Assembly: GCF_034355335.1 (NCBI RefSeq)
Contig: NZ_CP136422.1
Location: forward strand, 4,374,501 to 4,438,500
From: Blautia coccoides
GTDB lineage: Bacteria > Bacillota > Clostridia > Lachnospirales > Lachnospiraceae
Length of the DNA stretch: 64,000 nucleotides
Direction: 5' to 3'
The translations under genes were made by a program, and so were the position numbers. Numbering within the stretch: position 1 is the first letter of the stretch; each line of letters begins with the position of its first letter. The notes beneath the pieces were generated by a model. That model worked only from the letters and a program-made list of their open reading frames with translations. It did no database searches and had not been told where the DNA came from. Of the stretch, positions 49,448 through 59,404 are shown piece after piece.

Positions 49448-51409
49448 ATGAAAATCACATTAAAAGACGGTTCAGTAAAAGAATATGCTGAATCCAAATC
49501 TATCATTGACGTTGCTTTTGACATAAGCGAAGGACTGGCAAGGGCCGCCTGCGCCGGCGAGGTGGACGGCCGGGTGGTGGACCTGCGCACTGTTCTTGAC
49601 AGGGACTGTACGCTGAACATCCTCACTGCCAGAGATCAGGAAGGACTCCGAGTTGTCCGCCATACCTGTTCCCATATCCTGGCGGAAGCCGTTAAAAATC
49701 TGTATCCCAACGCCAAACTTGCCATCGGACCAGCCATTGACACTGGTTTCTACTATGACTTTGAGGCAGAACCTTTTTCAAGAGAAGATCTTGACAAGCT
49801 GGAAAAAGAGATGAAACGGATCATCAAAAAGGGAAATAAACTTGAGCGCTTCACACTTCCAAGGGAGGAAGCGATTCAGTTCATGACAGAAAAAGATGAG
49901 CCTTACAAAGTGGAATTGATCACAGATCTTCCCCAGGATGCCGAGATTTCCTTTTACTCCCAGGGGGATTTCGTTGATCTGTGCGCAGGCCCTCATCTCA
50001 TGAATACAAAGGGGATCAAAGCCTTTAAGCTGACCTCCTCCTCAGGCGCCTACTGGAGAGGCGACTCAAACAAAACCATGCTCCAGAGAATTTACGGAAG
50101 CGCATTTGCAACAAAGGATGAGCTGAACGAATATCTTCAGCATCTGGAGGACATAAAAAAACGCGACCACAACAAACTGGGACGTGAAATGGAATTATTT
50201 ACAACTGTCGATGTGATCGGACAGGGACTTCCCCTGCTGATGCCCAAAGGCGCCAAGATCATCCAGACACTCCAGAGATGGATCGAGGATGAGGAGGATA
50301 ACAACTGGGGATACATCCGTACCAAAACTCCTCTTATGGCAAAGAGTGACTTATATAAGATTTCCGGACACTGGGATCACTATAAAGACGGCATGTTCGT
50401 ACTGGGAGATGAGGAGGCGGACAAAGAGGTGTTCGCCCTGCGTCCCATGACCTGTCCCTTCCAGTATTATGTATATAAGTCCAAACAGCGCTCCTACCGC
50501 GATCTTCCCCTTCGCTACAGTGAGACCTCCACACTTTTTAGAAATGAGGACTCCGGAGAAATGCACGGTCTGACACGTGTCCGCCAGTTCACCATTTCAG
50601 AGGGACATTTGATCGTCCGCCCGGATCAGATGGTGGAAGAATTCAAAGGCTGCCTGGCGCTTGCCAAGAAATGCCTGACCACTCTGGGACTTCAGGATGA
50701 TGTGACCTTCCATTTATCAAAATGGGATCCTGAAAACACAGAAAAATACATTGGGGATGCCCAGGTCTGGGAAGAGACTGAGCAGCACATCCGCAGTATT
50801 TTAGAGGAACTGGATGTTCCGTTTGTGGAGGATGTGGGAGAAGCCGCCTTCTATGGCCCCAAGGTTGACATCAATGCCAAAAATGTATACGGCAAAGAGG
50901 ACACCATGATCACCATACAGTGGGACGCGCTGCTGGCTGAACAGTTTGATATGTACTATATTGACCAGAACGGAGAAAAAGTCCGCCCGTACATTATACA
51001 CAGAACTTCAATCGGCTGCTATGAGAGAACCCTTGCATGGCTCATTGAAAAATACGCCGGTATGTTCCCCACCTGGCTCTGCCCGGAACAGGTCCGCATC
51101 CTTCCTATCTCAGAAAAATACCAGGATTATGCAGTCAGGGTAGAGGCTGAATTAAGGAAAAACGGAATCCTCTGCACCATTGATGAGCGCTCTGAAAAAA
51201 TCGGCTATAAGATCCGTGAGGCGCGGCTTTCAAAGGTTCCTTACATGATCGTTGTGGGAGAAAAAGAAGAAGCGGAAGAAAAAGTGGCAGTCAGAAGCCG
51301 TTTCCTGGGCGATGAGGGTCAGAAGTCTCTGCAGGATTTCATTGAGGATATCTGTAAGGAGATCCGAACAAAAGAAATCCGCAAAATTGAGATACAGAAC
51401 GACAAATAA
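49448..51409 (+). CDS. thrS: Threonyl-tRNA synthetase
   Basis: 653-residue class II synthetase. The start MKITLKDGSV has GGAGG upstream. Domains: TGS (about 1-60), editing domain (HTCSHILAEAVKNLYP; DLCAGPHL), catalytic core with motif 2 (FRNEDSGEMHGLTRVRQF) and motif 3 (IGCYERTLAWLIEKY), and the anticodon-binding domain from about 550. It charges tRNA-Thr and corrects serine. Controlled by its T-box; uppP follows by 44 bp. Confidence 0.97.
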   Translation: MKITLKDGSVKEYAESKSIIDVAFDISEGLARAACAGEVDGRVVDLRTVLDRDCTLNILTARDQEGLRVVRHTCSHILAEAVKNLYPNAKLAIGPAIDTGFYYDFEAEPFSREDLDKLEKEMKRIIKKGNKLERFTLPREEAIQFMTEKDEPYKVELITDLPQDAEISFYSQGDFVDLCAGPHLMNTKGIKAFKLTSSSGAYWRGDSNKTMLQRIYGSAFATKDELNEYLQHLEDIKKRDHNKLGREMELFTTVDVIGQGLPLLMPKGAKIIQTLQRWIEDEEDNNWGYIRTKTPLMAKSDLYKISGHWDHYKDGMFVLGDEEADKEVFALRPMTCPFQYYVYKSKQRSYRDLPLRYSETSTLFRNEDSGEMHGLTRVRQFTISEGHLIVRPDQMVEEFKGCLALAKKCLTTLGLQDDVTFHLSKWDPENTEKYIGDAQVWEETEQHIRSILEELDVPFVEDVGEAAFYGPKVDINAKNVYGKEDTMITIQWDALLAEQFDMYYIDQNGEKVRPYIIHRTSIGCYERTLAWLIEKYAGMFPTWLCPEQVRILPISEKYQDYAVRVEAELRKNGILCTIDERSEKIGYKIREARLSKVPYMIVVGEKEEAEEKVAVRSRFLGDEGQKSLQDFIEDICKEIRTKEIRKIEIQNDK

Positions 51410-51453
51410 AGCTGCCCCACTAAGGATTTCACTACAGAAAGGAAAAGCTATTT

Positions 51454-52281
51454 ATGGATTTGATTGAAATCTTAAAGGCAGTCATTCTGGGCATCATCCA
51501 GGGTATCACAGAATGGCTGCCAATAAGCAGCACAGGGCATTTGATCTTGTTTGACAATATCTGGCCCATGACCTCCACACCGGAATTTTTTGAGGTTTTC
51601 AAAGTGGTGATCCAGTTCGGCTCCATACTGGCTGTTCTGGTCCTGTTTTTCCACAAGCTCAACCCCTTTTCTCCAAAGAAAAGCGCCTCCGAAAAACAGG
51701 AGACCTTTGCGCTGTGGAAAAAAGTTGTTGTGGGATGTATTCCCATTGTGATCGCCGGCCTGCCTCTTGACATGATCCTGGAGGACTACCTGTCCAGTGT
51801 ATATGTGATCGCTGCCACTTTGATCCTGTACGGTATCGCTTTTCTTGTCATTGAAAACAGAAAAAGACAGCCGAAAATGGAAACTTTAGAGGCCCTTACC
51901 TATCAGACAGCTTTTTTCATAGGCTGTTTTCAGGTATTGGCAGCAATTCCCGGGACTTCCAGAAGCGGCGCCACTATCCTGGGCGCTGTCATCCTGGGCT
52001 GCTCTCGGTATGTGGCAAGTGAATTTTCCTTTTTCCTGGCTATTCCGGTCATGGCAGGCGCCAGCGGACTGAAGCTGCTGAAATATTTTTTAAAAACCGG
52101 AATGTTTTCCGGGTCGGATTGGATTCTTCTGATAATTGGAACACTGGTGTCCTTCGTTGTATCGGTGTTTGCCATCCGTATGCTCCTCAGTTATATCAGA
52201 AAACATGATTTTAAAATATTCGGCGTTTACCGTATTATATTGGGTCTTATTGTAATTGTATATTTCAGCCTACTGGCCTGA
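51454..52281 (+). CDS. uppP: Undecaprenyl-diphosphatase UppP (BacA)
   Basis: 275-residue membrane protein with about eight helices that recycles undecaprenyl diphosphate for wall synthesis and gives bacitracin tolerance. Catalytic motifs are QGITEWLPISSTGHL (about 16-30) and IPGTSRSGATI (about 165). AGAAAGGAAAAG precedes the start. It is probably co-transcribed with thrS. The bidirectional hairpin at 52316 follows. Confidence 0.95.
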   Translation: MDLIEILKAVILGIIQGITEWLPISSTGHLILFDNIWPMTSTPEFFEVFKVVIQFGSILAVLVLFFHKLNPFSPKKSASEKQETFALWKKVVVGCIPIVIAGLPLDMILEDYLSSVYVIAATLILYGIAFLVIENRKRQPKMETLEALTYQTAFFIGCFQVLAAIPGTSRSGATILGAVILGCSRYVASEFSFFLAIPVMAGASGLKLLKYFLKTGMFSGSDWILLIIGTLVSFVVSVFAIRMLLSYIRKHDFKIFGVYRIILGLIVIVYFSLLA

Positions 52282-52315
52282 AAAAGAAACGCAGGATGAT
52301 TTCCGGGGCTGACAA

Positions 52316-52354
52316 AAAGCCGGGCTGTCGGCGGTAAGCTGACAGTCCGGCTTT
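52316..52354. terminator. Terminator between uppP and the arabinofuranosidase gene
   Basis: Stem AAAGCCGG.CTGTC / GACAG.CCGGCTTT with an 11-nt loop. Read leftward it is followed by TTGTC after a T-run (GGCTTTTTGTC), making it strongest for the leftward abfA gene. Confidence 0.8.
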
Positions 52355-52405
52355 GATCATTGGCCGGCTCGGCTGGTTTTTTTGTTTCCCCAGCTTTGCA
52401 GGTAT

Positions 52406-53908
52406 TTATTTCACTGCCAGATGCAGTACACTGCACGCAGGTACAGTAAATGCAATTCCTTTGTCTGTGATCTTCACATTCTTAAATTCCTTCACCTTTA
52501 CATTTTCCGGCTCATCGAAGGTATTCATGGCATGCATCTCTTCTGCCAGGATTTCTCCTTTTACCTCTGTCACAGGTTTTTCCAGGATCAGCGCATCCAC
52601 CTCATACGCTTCTTCCAGGGAAAGATTCGTGATGGTGATGTGCATCACACCTTCAGCGTCTACTGATACAGATTCCGTCAGGTTCGGCACCTGATACTCC
52701 TCATCCACACCGATTCTCTCTGTGTCCATATGGCTGTCCAGAAGTTCTGCGTCCTGATGGTATTTGTACATATTAAATACATGGTAAGTGGGTGTCAACA
52801 GCATCTTCTCCCCTTCTGTGAGGATGACGGACTGAAGGACATTTACCAACTGGGCCAGATTGGCCATGTGGACACGGTCGCTGTGTTTGTTGAAGATGTT
52901 CAGGTTGATTCCGGCTACCAACGCATCCCTCATGGTGTTCTGCTGATAGAGGAAGCCCGGATTTGTACCGGGTTCAACTGTAAACCAGGTGCCCCACTCA
53001 TCCACGATCATACCGATTTTCTTTTCCGGGTCGTACTTGTCCATAATGGCTCCGTGGCGGTTGATCAGCTCTTCCATATAAAGAGTCTTGCTCAGTGTCT
53101 TATACCAGGCCTTATCGTCAAAATCCGTAGCGCTTCCCTTGATGTCCCATCCCTCCGGATGTGTATAATAATGCAGAGAAAGACCATCCATAAATCCATG
53201 CTGGAAAGGCTGGCTGTGGCGGAAGCAGGTGTGCATAACGCCCTCTGTCCACTCATAATCATCCACATTGGCACCGCAGGCAATTTTGTAGATCTTTTTG
53301 TCTGACTTATAATCCCTTACGTAAGTCTGGTAACGGCGGTACTCATTGCCGTAGTATTCCGGTGTCATATTTCCCCCGCATCCCCAGTTTTCATTTCCCA
53401 CACCAAAGAAGGCCACATCCCAGGAATCCTCGTGCCCGTTTTCCTTCCTCAGATCAGCCATAGGAGAAACGCCGTCAAAGGTCATATATTCCACCCACTC
53501 TGACATTTCCTGTACAGTTCCGCTCCCCACATTTCCGTTTACATAGGCCTCACAGCCAAGCTGACGGCACAGTTCAAAAAACTCATGGGTTCCAAAGCTG
53601 TTATCCTCCACAACACCACCCCAATGGGTGTTGATGATCTTCTTCCGGCTCTCTTTCGGGCCGATCCCATCTTTCCAGTGATACTCATCCGCAAAACATC
53701 CGCCCGGCCAGCGCAGAACCGGAATCTTCATTTCCTTCAGGGCTTCCACCACATCTGTACGCATGCCGTTTACATTGGGGATCGGAGAATCCTCTCCCAC
53801 GTAAAGCCCCTCATAAATACATCTTCCCAGATGCTCGGAGAAATGCCCGTAAATCTCCTTATGTATTTTGCTCTTCTTTACATTTGGGTTAATTACCAGT
53901 TTTGTCAT
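52406..53908 (-). CDS. abfA: GH51 alpha-L-arabinofuranosidase
   Basis: 500-residue intracellular glycoside hydrolase (no signal peptide) that releases arabinose from arabino-oligosaccharides. The catalytic acid/base is E173 in [10 protein letters not shown] and the nucleophile E304 in [27 protein letters not shown] is the family N-terminal signature. The start [10 protein letters not shown] has AGGAG upstream; a frame open to 54001 runs into a REP-like palindrome and is rejected. Monocistronic; no arabinose operon is adjacent. Confidence 0.95.
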   Translation of the reverse strand: MTKLVINPNVKKSKIHKEIYGHFSEHLGRCIYEGLYVGEDSPIPNVNGMRTDVVEALKEMKIPVLRWPGGCFADEYHWKDGIGPKESRKKIINTHWGGVVEDNSFGTHEFFELCRQLGCEAYVNGNVGSGTVQEMSEWVEYMTFDGVSPMADLRKENGHEDSWDVAFFGVGNENWGCGGNMTPEYYGNEYRRYQTYVRDYKSDKKIYKIACGANVDDYEWTEGVMHTCFRHSQPFQHGFMDGLSLHYYTHPEGWDIKGSATDFDDKAWYKTLSKTLYMEELINRHGAIMDKYDPEKKIGMIVDEWGTWFTVEPGTNPGFLYQQNTMRDALVAGINLNIFNKHSDRVHMANLAQLVNVLQSVILTEGEKMLLTPTYHVFNMYKYHQDAELLDSHMDTERIGVDEEYQVPNLTESVSVDAEGVMHITITNLSLEEAYEVDALILEKPVTEVKGEILAEEMHAMNTFDEPENVKVKEFKNVKITDKGIAFTVPACSVLHLAVK

Positions 53909-53965
53909 TACCGATACTCCTTTTCTCTTTACTTCGTAATTGTTCAGTGGCCTCACCGCTTCGGA

Positions 53966-53984
53966 CAGCGCAGGAAGTGCGCAG
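53966..53984 (+). repeat. REP-like palindrome, copy 3
   Basis: CAGCGCAGGAAGTGCGCAG: the same CAGCGCA/TGCGCAG arms with a 5-nt loop as at 34938 and 39281, between abfA and its upstream neighbour. Confidence 0.6.
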
Positions 53985-54109
53985 ACCCGCTTCGCCGTCA
54001 CGATACCTCTTAACTATAGAATATCACTTGTATGCACTTCAATACAATTTGTTTTTTTATAATTTGGTTTCATATTTGTATATAAAAATGTCCGCTTTAT
54101 ATATGAAAT

Positions 54110-54142
54110 GACCGCAGTGCGTTTTCCTTTCACACTGCGGTC
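54110..54142 (-). terminator. Terminator of the glucosyltransferase-like gene
   Basis: Perfect 10-bp stem GACCGCAGTG/CACTGCGGTC with a 13-nt loop, 8 bp past the stop; the leftward T-run is weak (ATTTCATATAT). Confidence 0.65.
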
Positions 54143-54149
54143 ATCTGTA

Positions 54150-55682
54150 CTATTCTGTCACCACATTATTTACGGCATACCATTTTTTTGTAGGCTGTGA
54201 GAACTTCACAATGATCATGTCATCCAGTTCCCGGATACTTCCCTCCTGGGGCCATGATGTCATGGATTCGGCCTCTGCGGCGGCTCTTCCGATCATCTCC
54301 GCAGATGCCGCTGTCACTGCATATCCCTGCGTTCTCAGAAAGTCCTTCATCCTGGAAACATTCCCCTCATCCCACGCAAAAATGGAACCTCCCAGCGTAT
54401 CTGACTTCTGGATCGGCAGCTCGTCCGGCTGCACCATCCCTACAAACGCTATGGGCTTTGCATGATAATCCATGCCTGCTCTCCCAATATCGTACATGAG
54501 CTGGGACGCTGTGGTCACATCTCTCTCATAAGCAATACTTCCATAATAATATATCATATTCATATTCCTGGCATTCAGAAACAGCAGATACGATACAAAC
54601 ACGATCATTGCCGTCTTTACTGTCTTTCTCCTGAGTGCACCGAATATAAGATAGAGCTGTACAGCCCCTAAAAGCGGAATCGCCAAAAGCATCCTGCCGT
54701 GGGTCCTGTAGGTTGCCAGCATCACATACATGATAAACGGCGCTATACAAAGAGCGGTGGTATAAAAAAATACACCAAGCTTCTCCTTAACGCCTCTGCG
54801 CCTAAAAAACAGCCACAAAGCATAGATCACAAAGAGCACAGTAACACAGCGGATGACTTCCCCGCCGTATATATACTCTCCCTCATAGGGGATCGCAAAA
54901 GATACCCTTCCCACATTGAGAACCGAGGCTGCAAACATGGCTTTCCAGTTCTCGCTGAACCAGCCGATATAATTCTCCTCCAGATATCCGGCAGTCCCTG
55001 AAAAATGCCAGATGACCATATCAATGCCGTAATATACAGCCGCCGCTGCCGCGCAGAGCACAGCACAGGTCACAATAAAGCGAAGCAGTCCTCTCTTTTC
55101 CATCTTCACAAATCTGAGGAGGCAATAGGCAACCACACCTGTCACATACACACAGATCAGAGCCTGATACACAGCAAACCCATACAACAGGAGCAAAAAT
55201 GCATAACCGGCATCTCTTTTTCTCTTATCCTCCACAAACCTGACACTGGATACAAACCCAAAAGCCACGGCCGCCATGGCTGTACATACCTGGAGATTGA
55301 ACATGGAGAAGGAAAGTATTTCCCCCACCACAAACGGCAGTGACGCGTAGTATGCGGTAAAGAAAAACATCTGCCATTCTTTGACTTTTTCTTTCCCTAA
55401 CAGTGCATAGGCAAAGATAACCCCTGAAAAATGCCAGCACACCACTGACAAAAAATCCCAGAGAAACGGCGCAAAATTCCCCTCCCTGGTAAAAATAAGG
55501 TCAAACAGCCACACTGAAAATCTCCCCTGTAAAAGCCACAAAAGTGACGGCTGGTTGGCCAGAATCCATGTCTCCTCATCAATTGTTATGGTAAAATGCG
55601 TCAGCATAAATCCAAAACAAACGAGAGAAAACAACAGCGAGAACAAAAATGCCCTCTTATACTTCACCAAAAATCCCTTCAT
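54150..55682 (-). CDS. Polytopic membrane glucosyltransferase-domain protein
   Basis: 510-residue membrane protein with about ten to eleven predicted helices, then a soluble C-terminal segment of about 110 residues. I recognise the Glucos_trans_II family (glucosyltransferase with an early extracellular acidic motif, here ITIDEETWI). The start MKGFLVKYK has AAAAGGAGGGG upstream. Family members transfer sugars from lipid-linked donors to surface polymers; acceptor unknown. It is single, with no glycan cluster around it. Confidence 0.8.
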   Translation of the reverse strand: MKGFLVKYKRAFLFSLLFSLVCFGFMLTHFTITIDEETWILANQPSLLWLLQGRFSVWLFDLIFTREGNFAPFLWDFLSVVCWHFSGVIFAYALLGKEKVKEWQMFFFTAYYASLPFVVGEILSFSMFNLQVCTAMAAVAFGFVSSVRFVEDKRKRDAGYAFLLLLYGFAVYQALICVYVTGVVAYCLLRFVKMEKRGLLRFIVTCAVLCAAAAAVYYGIDMVIWHFSGTAGYLEENYIGWFSENWKAMFAASVLNVGRVSFAIPYEGEYIYGGEVIRCVTVLFVIYALWLFFRRRGVKEKLGVFFYTTALCIAPFIMYVMLATYRTHGRMLLAIPLLGAVQLYLIFGALRRKTVKTAMIVFVSYLLFLNARNMNMIYYYGSIAYERDVTTASQLMYDIGRAGMDYHAKPIAFVGMVQPDELPIQKSDTLGGSIFAWDEGNVSRMKDFLRTQGYAVTAASAEMIGRAAAEAESMTSWPQEGSIRELDDMIIVKFSQPTKKWYAVNNVVTE

Positions 55683-55758
55683 TGGTTCCCCTCCTTTTAC
55701 GCCTTTTATCATACTTCACCGAAAAAAGCGTGTCAAGGAACCACCCCTGTGTTCTTTC

Positions 55759-56013
55759 TTATTCTTTCTTTAGAAACTTATCTTCCTTGATCTCTACCAG
55801 AATAATATCCTCCCCGATCTGCTTAATACACTGCCAGGGTATCACATACTCACTGGCCGGCCCAAACAGCCCGCAGAGCTTGCCCGGAACCGGCACAATG
55901 ATCGCCGTCAGACACCCTGTCTTAGGATCAAACTCCACATCTAAAGGACACCCCAGACTTTTACAGGTACAAATATTGATAACTTCCTTCTGTCTCAGAT
56001 CACAAACCCGCAT
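55759..56013 (-). CDS. ylmC: YlmC/YmxH family sporulation-associated PRC-barrel protein
   Basis: 84-residue PRC-barrel protein. Typical text is MRVCDLRQKEVINI and GCPLDVEFDPKTGCL. The start at MRVCDL is favoured because family members begin this way; an ATG six codons earlier is possible. In many clostridia this gene follows sigG; here it lies about 7 kb away on the other strand. The function is not established. Confidence 0.8.
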   Translation of the reverse strand: MRVCDLRQKEVINICTCKSLGCPLDVEFDPKTGCLTAIIVPVPGKLCGLFGPASEYVIPWQCIKQIGEDIILVEIKEDKFLKKE

Positions 56014-56199
56014 AATCCCACCAAAACACACCCTTATTACCTATCTTATGCTCCCCATCACGTCCAATTTCCATGAAATTTCACTGTGGTATAGTTATTC
56101 TTTCCTTACTATTAATCACACAGAATCTATTTTGGGGGTTCCCTGTCATTTATCACACAGAGTCTATTGGGGGCTATATTTTTACTTCTCTATGATCCC

Positions 56200-57222
56200 T
56201 TATCTGTCCATTTCTGCCTGCATTCCTGTATCCTTATGGTTCCGTATGATCCGGTTGATCTCTTTCAGGTCACAGGAGGGCAGATCCCCCGGAATGGTAT
56301 TTTTCACCGAACTGGTGGCATTCCCATACTCCAGTGCCTTCTGACAGTCAAATTCATGTGCCAGAAGCCCGTAAAGTGCCCCTGAGATATAAGCGTCCCC
56401 GCTTCCGATCCTGTCCACCACCTCTATATCCCGGTATGGCTCCTCCTCATAATACCTGTCCTCTTTAGCGTTATAGATCACAGACCCAAATGTATGCACC
56501 TTAGGACTGTGCACGATCCTCTGGGTAGAAGCCACGATCGATATGGGATATTCCTCCGTAAAGCTCTTCATTATGGACTTTACATCCCCGTCCTTCAAAA
56601 ATGTCAGCCGTGCCGTATCCTCAGAGCAGAAGAAAATATCCACATAGGGCAGGATTTTCTCAATACATTCCTTTGCCTGCGCCCCGGTCCAGAGATTACC
56701 GCGGAAATTTACGTCAAAAGAGATGAGTGCCCCGTTCTCCTTAAACTTCCTGATCATCTCAACGGCTGTATTCCTGGTATTCTCCGCCAGAGCCAAGGTG
56801 ATCCCGCTGGTATGAAAACACCTGGTGCTGGCAAACATCTCCCTGGGCAGCTCCTCCACCTTGATCTTACAGAAGGAAGCGTGCCTCCTGTCATAAACCA
56901 CACTGGGTTTCCTGGGGTACGCTCCGTTTTCATAGTAATAAATCCCCAGCCTTGCATCTGGCTCCTCATCATACACCAGATAGTCATCGCTGACTCCGCA
57001 GAACCGGACCCTGTTCTTCGCGTAAACCCCCAGGGCGTTATCCGGCAGCTTGGATATGATGCCTGTTCTGAGTCCCAGAAGGGACGCGCCTGACACCACA
57101 TTAAGCTCCGCGCCGCCCACCTGCTTCTGGAATGTCTCACCGCGCACGATCCTCTCATTATCCGGCGGTGACAGCCTCAGTAAAATTTCTCCCAATGAAA
57201 GCAAATCAAAATCTTTTTTCAT
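56200..57222 (-). CDS. PfkB family sugar kinase (KdgK-like)
   Basis: 340-residue carbohydrate kinase. The PfkB N-terminal motif is GGAELNVVSGASLLGLRTG, and the C-terminal anion hole and catalytic base are in DRIGSGDAYISGALYG. YYYENGAYPRKPSVVYDR resembles KDG kinases and is paralogous to the kinase encoded upstream (57418-58443). A second KDG kinase or a kinase for a related 2-keto-3-deoxy acid is likely. It is separated from kdgK by a hairpin, so readthrough may be partial. Confidence 0.85.
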   Translation of the reverse strand: MKKDFDLLSLGEILLRLSPPDNERIVRGETFQKQVGGAELNVVSGASLLGLRTGIISKLPDNALGVYAKNRVRFCGVSDDYLVYDEEPDARLGIYYYENGAYPRKPSVVYDRRHASFCKIKVEELPREMFASTRCFHTSGITLALAENTRNTAVEMIRKFKENGALISFDVNFRGNLWTGAQAKECIEKILPYVDIFFCSEDTARLTFLKDGDVKSIMKSFTEEYPISIVASTQRIVHSPKVHTFGSVIYNAKEDRYYEEEPYRDIEVVDRIGSGDAYISGALYGLLAHEFDCQKALEYGNATSSVKNTIPGDLPSCDLKEINRIIRNHKDTGMQAEMDR

Positions 57223-57327
57223 TCTAAAACCCTCCCTGTTCCTCTAATTTATCAATAAGCACAAAAGCTGCTGTCCAAACCATTTGATCCGGCAGATAGC
57301 TCTCTGGGGATCATCTGTTGTTATAAA

Positions 57328-57361
57328 CAATGGGATGCTGTTTTCACAACATCCCATTTTT
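57328..57361 (-). terminator. Hairpin between kdgK and the second kinase gene
   Basis: Stem of about 11 bp (TGGGATGTTGT / ACAGCATCCCA, with G-T pairs) and a GAAA-type loop, followed leftward by TTGTTTATAA. It could end or damp transcription after kdgK. Confidence 0.6.
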
Positions 57362-57417
57362 ATTTAAATGTTCACCCATGGCAAAAGGGCTATCATTTAT
57401 AACTATTTAATCTGTTC

Positions 57418-58443
57418 TTATCTCTGTACACGTCCTGAACCGTCTCCGCCTGCAAGTTTGGAAACCTCGTCCATGGAAACCATGTTGAAGTCACCTTCAA
57501 TGGAGTGCTTCAGGCAGGAGGCCGCTACTGCGAACTCGATGGTAGACTGTGCGTCATAGCCGTTTAAGCATGCGCAGATCAATCCGCCGCCAAAGCTGTC
57601 ACCGCCGCCTACACGGTCAACGATGTGCATTTTATATTTTTTGCTGAAGAAGTAATCTTTTCCGTCATATAACATTGCAGACCAGTTATTGTCATTTGCA
57701 GACAGGGACTCTCTCAGTGTAATGGCAACCTTTGAGAAACCAAAACGATCAGCAAGCTGTTTTGCAACATCTTTGTATCCCTCATGGTTTACAGTACCTG
57801 TGGTGACATCTGTGTTGGCTGCTTTGATGCCGAATACATCGGAAGCATCCTCTTCGTTTGCAATGCAGACATCCACATATTTGCAGATTTCACCCATGAC
57901 CTGTCCTGCTTTTTCCTTGGACCACAGTTTATTTCTGTAGTTTAAGTCACAGGAAATGGTCAGGCCTGCGTCTTTGGCCGCTTTGCAGGCTTCCAGACAG
58001 ATGGCTGCCACTTCGTCATTTAAGGCCGGTGTGATCCCAGTGAAATGGAACCAGTCAGCACCGTCAAAAATATGCTTCCAGTCGAAATCGGAAGCTTTTG
58101 CTGCTGCAATGGAGGAACCGGCACGGTCATAGATTACCTTGGAAGGTCTCTGGGATGCGCCTTTCTCAAGGAAATAAATTCCCACACGGTCACCACCGCG
58201 CACGATTTCTGTAGTATCCACACCATATTTTCTCAAAGAATTGACAGCAGCCTGTCCAATCTCATGTTTTGGCAGCTTTGTGACAAATGCTGCGTCGAAT
58301 CCGTAGTTGGCAAGGGAAACGGCTACATTCGCCTCTCCTCCGCCGTAGGTTGCGCCAAAAGTATCCGCCTGTACAAAACGGTAATATCCTTCCGGTGCCA
58401 GTCTCAACATGATTTCACCAAATGTGATCACTCTTTTTGCCAT
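57418..58443 (-). CDS. kdgK: 2-dehydro-3-deoxygluconokinase
   Basis: 341-residue PfkB kinase. Motifs: TFGEIMLRLAPEGYYRF at the N-terminus, GGGEANVAVSLANYG, IYFLEKGASQRPSKVIYDRAGS, and DRVGGGDSFGGGLICA with the catalytic aspartate. It phosphorylates KDG to KDPG, which the aldolase encoded next upstream splits. The gap to eda is 68 bp, and the pair are probably one operon under the IclR regulator. Confidence 0.93.
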   Translation of the reverse strand: MAKRVITFGEIMLRLAPEGYYRFVQADTFGATYGGGEANVAVSLANYGFDAAFVTKLPKHEIGQAAVNSLRKYGVDTTEIVRGGDRVGIYFLEKGASQRPSKVIYDRAGSSIAAAKASDFDWKHIFDGADWFHFTGITPALNDEVAAICLEACKAAKDAGLTISCDLNYRNKLWSKEKAGQVMGEICKYVDVCIANEEDASDVFGIKAANTDVTTGTVNHEGYKDVAKQLADRFGFSKVAITLRESLSANDNNWSAMLYDGKDYFFSKKYKMHIVDRVGGGDSFGGGLICACLNGYDAQSTIEFAVAASCLKHSIEGDFNMVSMDEVSKLAGGDGSGRVQR

Positions 58444-58511
58444 TTTTAAAATTCTCCTTTGCCATAAATCCTATATTATTTTCACTATAATAACTCTTAT
58501 CAGCTTACAGC

Positions 58512-59147
58512 CTATCTTACTTCTTTCACCAGAGCTACCGCTTCCTCTGTCAGGGATTTGATCTTATCAAACTCTCCTGCTGCAATCATATCTCCTTTTA
58601 CCATCCAGCTTCCGCCGCATGCGAAGATTTTATCGCAGGTCAGATAGTCTTTTACATTCTTGGGACTGATACCGCCTGTGGGCATGAATTTGATCCCCAC
58701 ATAGGCTGCTGCCATAGCTTTAATGGTGGATACTCCGCCGTACTGCTCAGCCGGGAAGAATTTGAGAACCTTCAGGCCGCGTTTTACACCCTGTGCCACT
58801 TCAGAGGGGGTTACGCATCCCGGCAGGACCAGAATCTCTTTGCTCAGACAGTAGTCAACGATCTCCGGATCGAATCCCGGGCTTACAATGAATTTCGCAC
58901 CTGCTGCAACTGCACGGTCAACCTGCTCTGTGGTCAGAACAGTTCCGGCACCTACCAGCATCTCAGGGAATTTCTCTGTCATGGTACGGATAGATTCCTC
59001 GGCTGCCGCAGTACGGAATGTCACCTCTGCACAGGGGAGACCACCCTCACATAATGCCTTTGCCAAAGGCTCTGCATCCTTCACTTCATTTAATACGACG
59101 ACAGGAACTACACCGAATTTTGAAAGCTGTTCTAAAATTGCACTCAT
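58512..59147 (-). CDS. eda: KDPG/KHG aldolase
   Basis: 211-residue bifunctional 2-keto-3-deoxy-6-phosphogluconate / 4-hydroxy-2-oxoglutarate aldolase. Key residues sit in AEVTFRTAAAEES (glutamate), GAGTVLTTEQ, and KFFPAEQYGG (Schiff-base lysine). It makes pyruvate and glyceraldehyde 3-phosphate. First gene of the leftward operon eda-kdgK. No uronate isomerase or dehydratase genes occur in the window, so the source of KDG is unseen. Confidence 0.95.
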   Translation of the reverse strand: MSAILEQLSKFGVVPVVVLNEVKDAEPLAKALCEGGLPCAEVTFRTAAAEESIRTMTEKFPEMLVGAGTVLTTEQVDRAVAAGAKFIVSPGFDPEIVDYCLSKEILVLPGCVTPSEVAQGVKRGLKVLKFFPAEQYGGVSTIKAMAAAYVGIKFMPTGGISPKNVKDYLTCDKIFACGGSWMVKGDMIAAGEFDKIKSLTEEAVALVKEVR

Positions 59148-59240
59148 AACTTCCTCCTTAAAATGGTTGATGATTTTTTGTTTTATGGGCCTTGCTGTAA
59201 AGTTTAATTTCGCCTATTCGCTTTATTCATTCCACATTAT

Positions 59241-59304
59241 GAAACTTCGTTTCGTATTGTGGTATCTTTATCTTGAATTATACTCTTCTCGCCTGGATTG
59301 TCAA
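59241..59304 (-). promoter_or_regulatory. eda-kdgK promoter with candidate IclR operator
   Basis: Read leftward: TTGACA (59304-59299), a 16-bp spacer, TATAAT (59282-59277). Downstream of the start point lies the palindrome GAAACTTCGTTTC (59241-59253), a plausible site for the divergent IclR-type repressor. Confidence 0.7.
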
Positions 59305-59328
59305 GAGAAAATCGAAAAAAAATTCCGG

Positions 59329-59357
59329 TTGTTTCCTGAATGGGAAAGTGTTACAAT
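59329..59357 (+). promoter_or_regulatory. Promoter of the IclR-type regulator gene
   Basis: TTGTTT (59329-59334), a 17-bp spacer, TACAAT (59352-59357), about 48 bp before the start codon. Confidence 0.65.
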
Positions 59358-59404
59358 AACGCCAAAGCCTATTCGTGAAAAATAACCAAAGGCAGGAATA
59401 AATT

